The translations under genes and the position numbers were made by a program. Under the pieces are notes generated by a model. The model was not told the origin of the DNA. It made no database searches and was given only the letters and a program-made list of their open reading frames with translations. Source: Medicago truncatula (Eukaryota; Streptophyta; Magnoliopsida; Fabales; Fabaceae). From it: 64,000 nt of DNA. Shown here in pieces: positions 61,992-64,000 of the stretch (the first letter of the stretch is position 1; each line of letters begins with the position of its first letter). Location of the stretch: assembly GCF_003473485.1 (NCBI RefSeq), contig NC_053046.1:42617832-42681831 (forward strand). The letters are read 5' to 3'.

Positions 61992-62690
61992 CTGTTTTTC
62001 AATTTGTGTGCGCTTTAATCTTTCTAATTTTGTGTGTTTAATGATAAATTACAATTAAAACATTATCAATTATAAATGAAATATTCATGCCATAAAAATC
62101 AATAACAACTTTTTTTTTGGTATTTTCTATAATTTAAAAGAGAGAAAAATGGATTCCACATTCTCCTAAAAAAATGTTAATCTAGGTTCAAGTGGTTAAT
62201 GAGTTTCACCAAATGATGAATTGATTAGGAAAACTCAAGTTTGATCCATGTAGAACAATTCTTGACTAAGTTATACTTACCTCATGACCGAACTCAAAAT
62301 TTCAAAGGGGTCATTCCGTTGGAAATTGGATGGTTAACAAGAAAAAATAGTCATGAGAATCTAGTCCTTGAAAATCGATATTCACTACTAATATATTTTA
62401 CCTCACAACTATAACGACCCGATTATGCGGACGCTAATTAGCGAAATTTTTAGTGAAAAGACAAAAATTTCATTTTAAGTAACAATAAAGTAAAACTCAT
62501 CGACTTTGAAATAAATCAATAAATAAGTTTTTCTTTTAAAATTTCAAAATAGTAAATCATAGTTGCTCTTCGGAAAAAAAAGAAGTAAATCAGAGTTAAT
62601 ATTCATACGAATAAGACACTTGGCCTTTTTCTACCCGAGACTAAACCTGTACCCATAATTTTTATTTAATTTATTCTTGGCTTTAAAAAA
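61992..62690. other. Intergenic, nothing recognised
   Basis: AT-rich with scattered short G/C patches (for example ataacgacccgattatgcgg near 62410). No ORF, terminal repeat or RNA gene is supported. Confidence 0.5.
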
Positions 62691-62741
62691 AACAATGGAA
62701 AATGTTAACCAGTATCATTTCTCCGATGGTTTTGTAGTATA

Positions 62742-63055
62742 CCCTCTGTCTCAAAATTATTGTATCTTTAGTATTTTTCTTTGTCTCAAAATAATTGTCA
62801 CTTTAGAATATCAATAAAGCACTTATTATTATTTTTTCCTCTATTATATCTTTATTTATTGAATTTCATCCAACTTAACTATCTATTATACCCTTATTTA
62901 TTGAATTTCATCTAACTTAACTATCCATTAACTACATTTAACAAGGGATATTTTAGTAAATGTCACTAATTTTACCATTGAAATAAGCACAATTAATCAT
63001 TTTCTTAAAAATCGCGCACAAACCTTAGACGACTATTATTTAAAGATGGAGAGAG
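62742..63055. mobile_element. Mariner/Stowaway-type MITE, 314 bp (relative of 49189-49580)
   Basis: Same ends as the copy at 49189 (CCCTCTGTCTCAAAATTATTG; reversed right end CTCTCTCCATCTTTAAATAAT), with flanking TA at 62740-62741 and 63056-63057. The ~50 bp upstream (from about 62691) is also shared with the copy at 49137, so a composite segment was duplicated, not the MITE alone. Confidence 0.65.
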
Positions 63056-63424
63056 TAATTGAATATACACGGGAATTACAAAATGCAAGTAAGTGCTTTT
63101 CACCCTCTTCAATAATACCAGCATGCACACATGCTGGCAACATATTCACAAACCTAACTTCGTCAGGTGCAACACCAACAATTTTCACCCTAGCAAACTC
63201 CTCTGGCGTTCGTGCAGCTAGCCCATGACTTGCATAACCTCCAATTGTTGAATTCCATTATACCAAATTCTTATAAATAATGTTGAATTCATATTCCCAT
63301 ATTTTGCATACATATTTTGCACATAAACGTTCACATCAAGCAAATTATGTTTCGCTTTAGGCATTAGATCATAGGTTGTTTGAGCATCAACCATTCTTCT
63401 CAATTTCATATAACTAGAAACCAA
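63056..63424 (-). pseudogene. PPR-protein pseudogene, longest fragment
   Basis: On the minus strand from about 63424: VSSYMKLRRMVDAQTTYDLM and NVYVQNMYAKYGNM, then after a frame change near 63240: GGYASHGLAA, EEFARVKIVGVAPDEVRF, VNMLPACVHAGIIEEGEKHL. These are plant E-type/PLS pentatricopeptide motifs (family role: organellar RNA editing or processing). The two blocks are in different frames, the region joining them is scrambled, and the C-terminal part ends in the MITE. Fragments 1 and 2 (49583-49717, 50863-50999) are copies of its distal end. Confidence 0.75.
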
Positions 63425-64000
63425 AGCATTCCAAGATTTAACATATATCTTTCATATAACATATACATAAATAAACTCAATTATAATAGCCTCTTAAGGA
63501 AAACATATATGACATAATTCTAAACACAAACCTATATAAGGATTTCAATTTATCCCATTAAACGGATATATATGTGATTATTACTCCATTTGAAACTATA
63601 CATGTGAGAATTTTTTTCGATATACAAGTATGAGGATGGTTGGTTGGCAGAAAAAACCCTTGATAGAATTTGGGAATCAGGTTAAAGATCATGCCCCCTC
63701 ACCATGAGCTACCTTTCCGAATATTTTTCTTTAAAAACATAATATAATTTAAAATAAAATAAGACAACAAATTACTTATATTATTGTATTTATGTAACAT
63801 ATCAAATTAATTATATATATCAAGGGGAATATAAATCATTTTAACTTTATATATATTGTTCGGTTATAATTTACATCATATAATTTGATAATGTTACATA
63901 ATAATGTCAAAATAACTTGTTCAGTTATAATTTTTTATAAATGTTATATATTTTTTATAAAAATCTTTGGAGAATATAAACCATTTTAACTTTCATCGTA
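63425..64000. other. AT-rich sequence, nothing recognised
   Basis: No gene, terminal repeat or structured RNA was found in the last ~575 bases. A tataatttacatcata-type phrase recurs loosely near 63860 and 63930. Confidence 0.5.

Overview
The window is plant nuclear DNA: AT-rich, with spliced genes, long introns, MITEs, a tRNA-derived SINE and (TA)n microsatellites. Protein similarities and the MITE families point to a legume, probably Medicago or a close relative. That is an inference; no species marker was read directly.

Layout. (1) 1-2.7 kb: the first codons of a minus-strand gene at the left edge, a small hAT-type MITE, and a decayed cytochrome P450 fragment. (2) 2.7-28.0 kb: a duplicated block of a minus-strand LRR receptor-like-protein (RLP) gene followed by a minus-strand ABCC (MRP-type) ABC transporter gene. 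Both RLP copies are broken. Of three ABCC copies, A (5.2-11.4 kb) is complete in exon layout but has a nonsense codon at 388 and a rearranged C-terminus. B (12.3-13.4 kb) has only the last four exons. C (18.5-24.5 kb) is intact: 10 exons, 1495 aa. About 3 kb of extra sequence, including an hAT-like element, separates copy C from the upstream sequence that copy A still has. (3) 28-33.7 kb: gene-free, rich in MITEs. (4) 33.8-36.7 kb: an intact two-exon CYP71-clan P450 (513 aa). (5) 37.9-40.8 kb: a three-exon minus-strand gene for a 504-aa coiled-coil protein of unknown function, with a G-box/ABRE pair upstream. (6) 44.2-46.6 kb: tubulin-folding cofactor A (KIESEL-like, 114 aa) with a GC-AG intron. 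(7) 46.6-53.4 kb: repeats, namely a SINE with a perfect 13-bp target-site duplication, decayed tandem duplications, and MITE + PPR-gene fragments. (8) 53.5-62.0 kb: a gene with an acidic/basic N-terminal part whose 3' half is a tandem array of ~0.84-0.88-kb units, each carrying one symmetric 96-nt exon with intact splice sites. It can encode a 32-aa repeat protein. (9) 62-64 kb: another MITE + PPR pseudogene fragment and AT-rich DNA.

There is no operon logic here. The genes likely to make normal products are ABCC-C (vacuolar or plasma-membrane export of conjugates, by family), the P450 (specialised metabolism, by family), TBCA (beta-tubulin folding) and the coiled-coil protein. The most unusual structure is the tandem-exon gene at 53.5-62 kb.

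All coding coordinates were built by hand from reading frames, GT/GC-AG splice sites and comparison of the duplicated copies. No database search was run.
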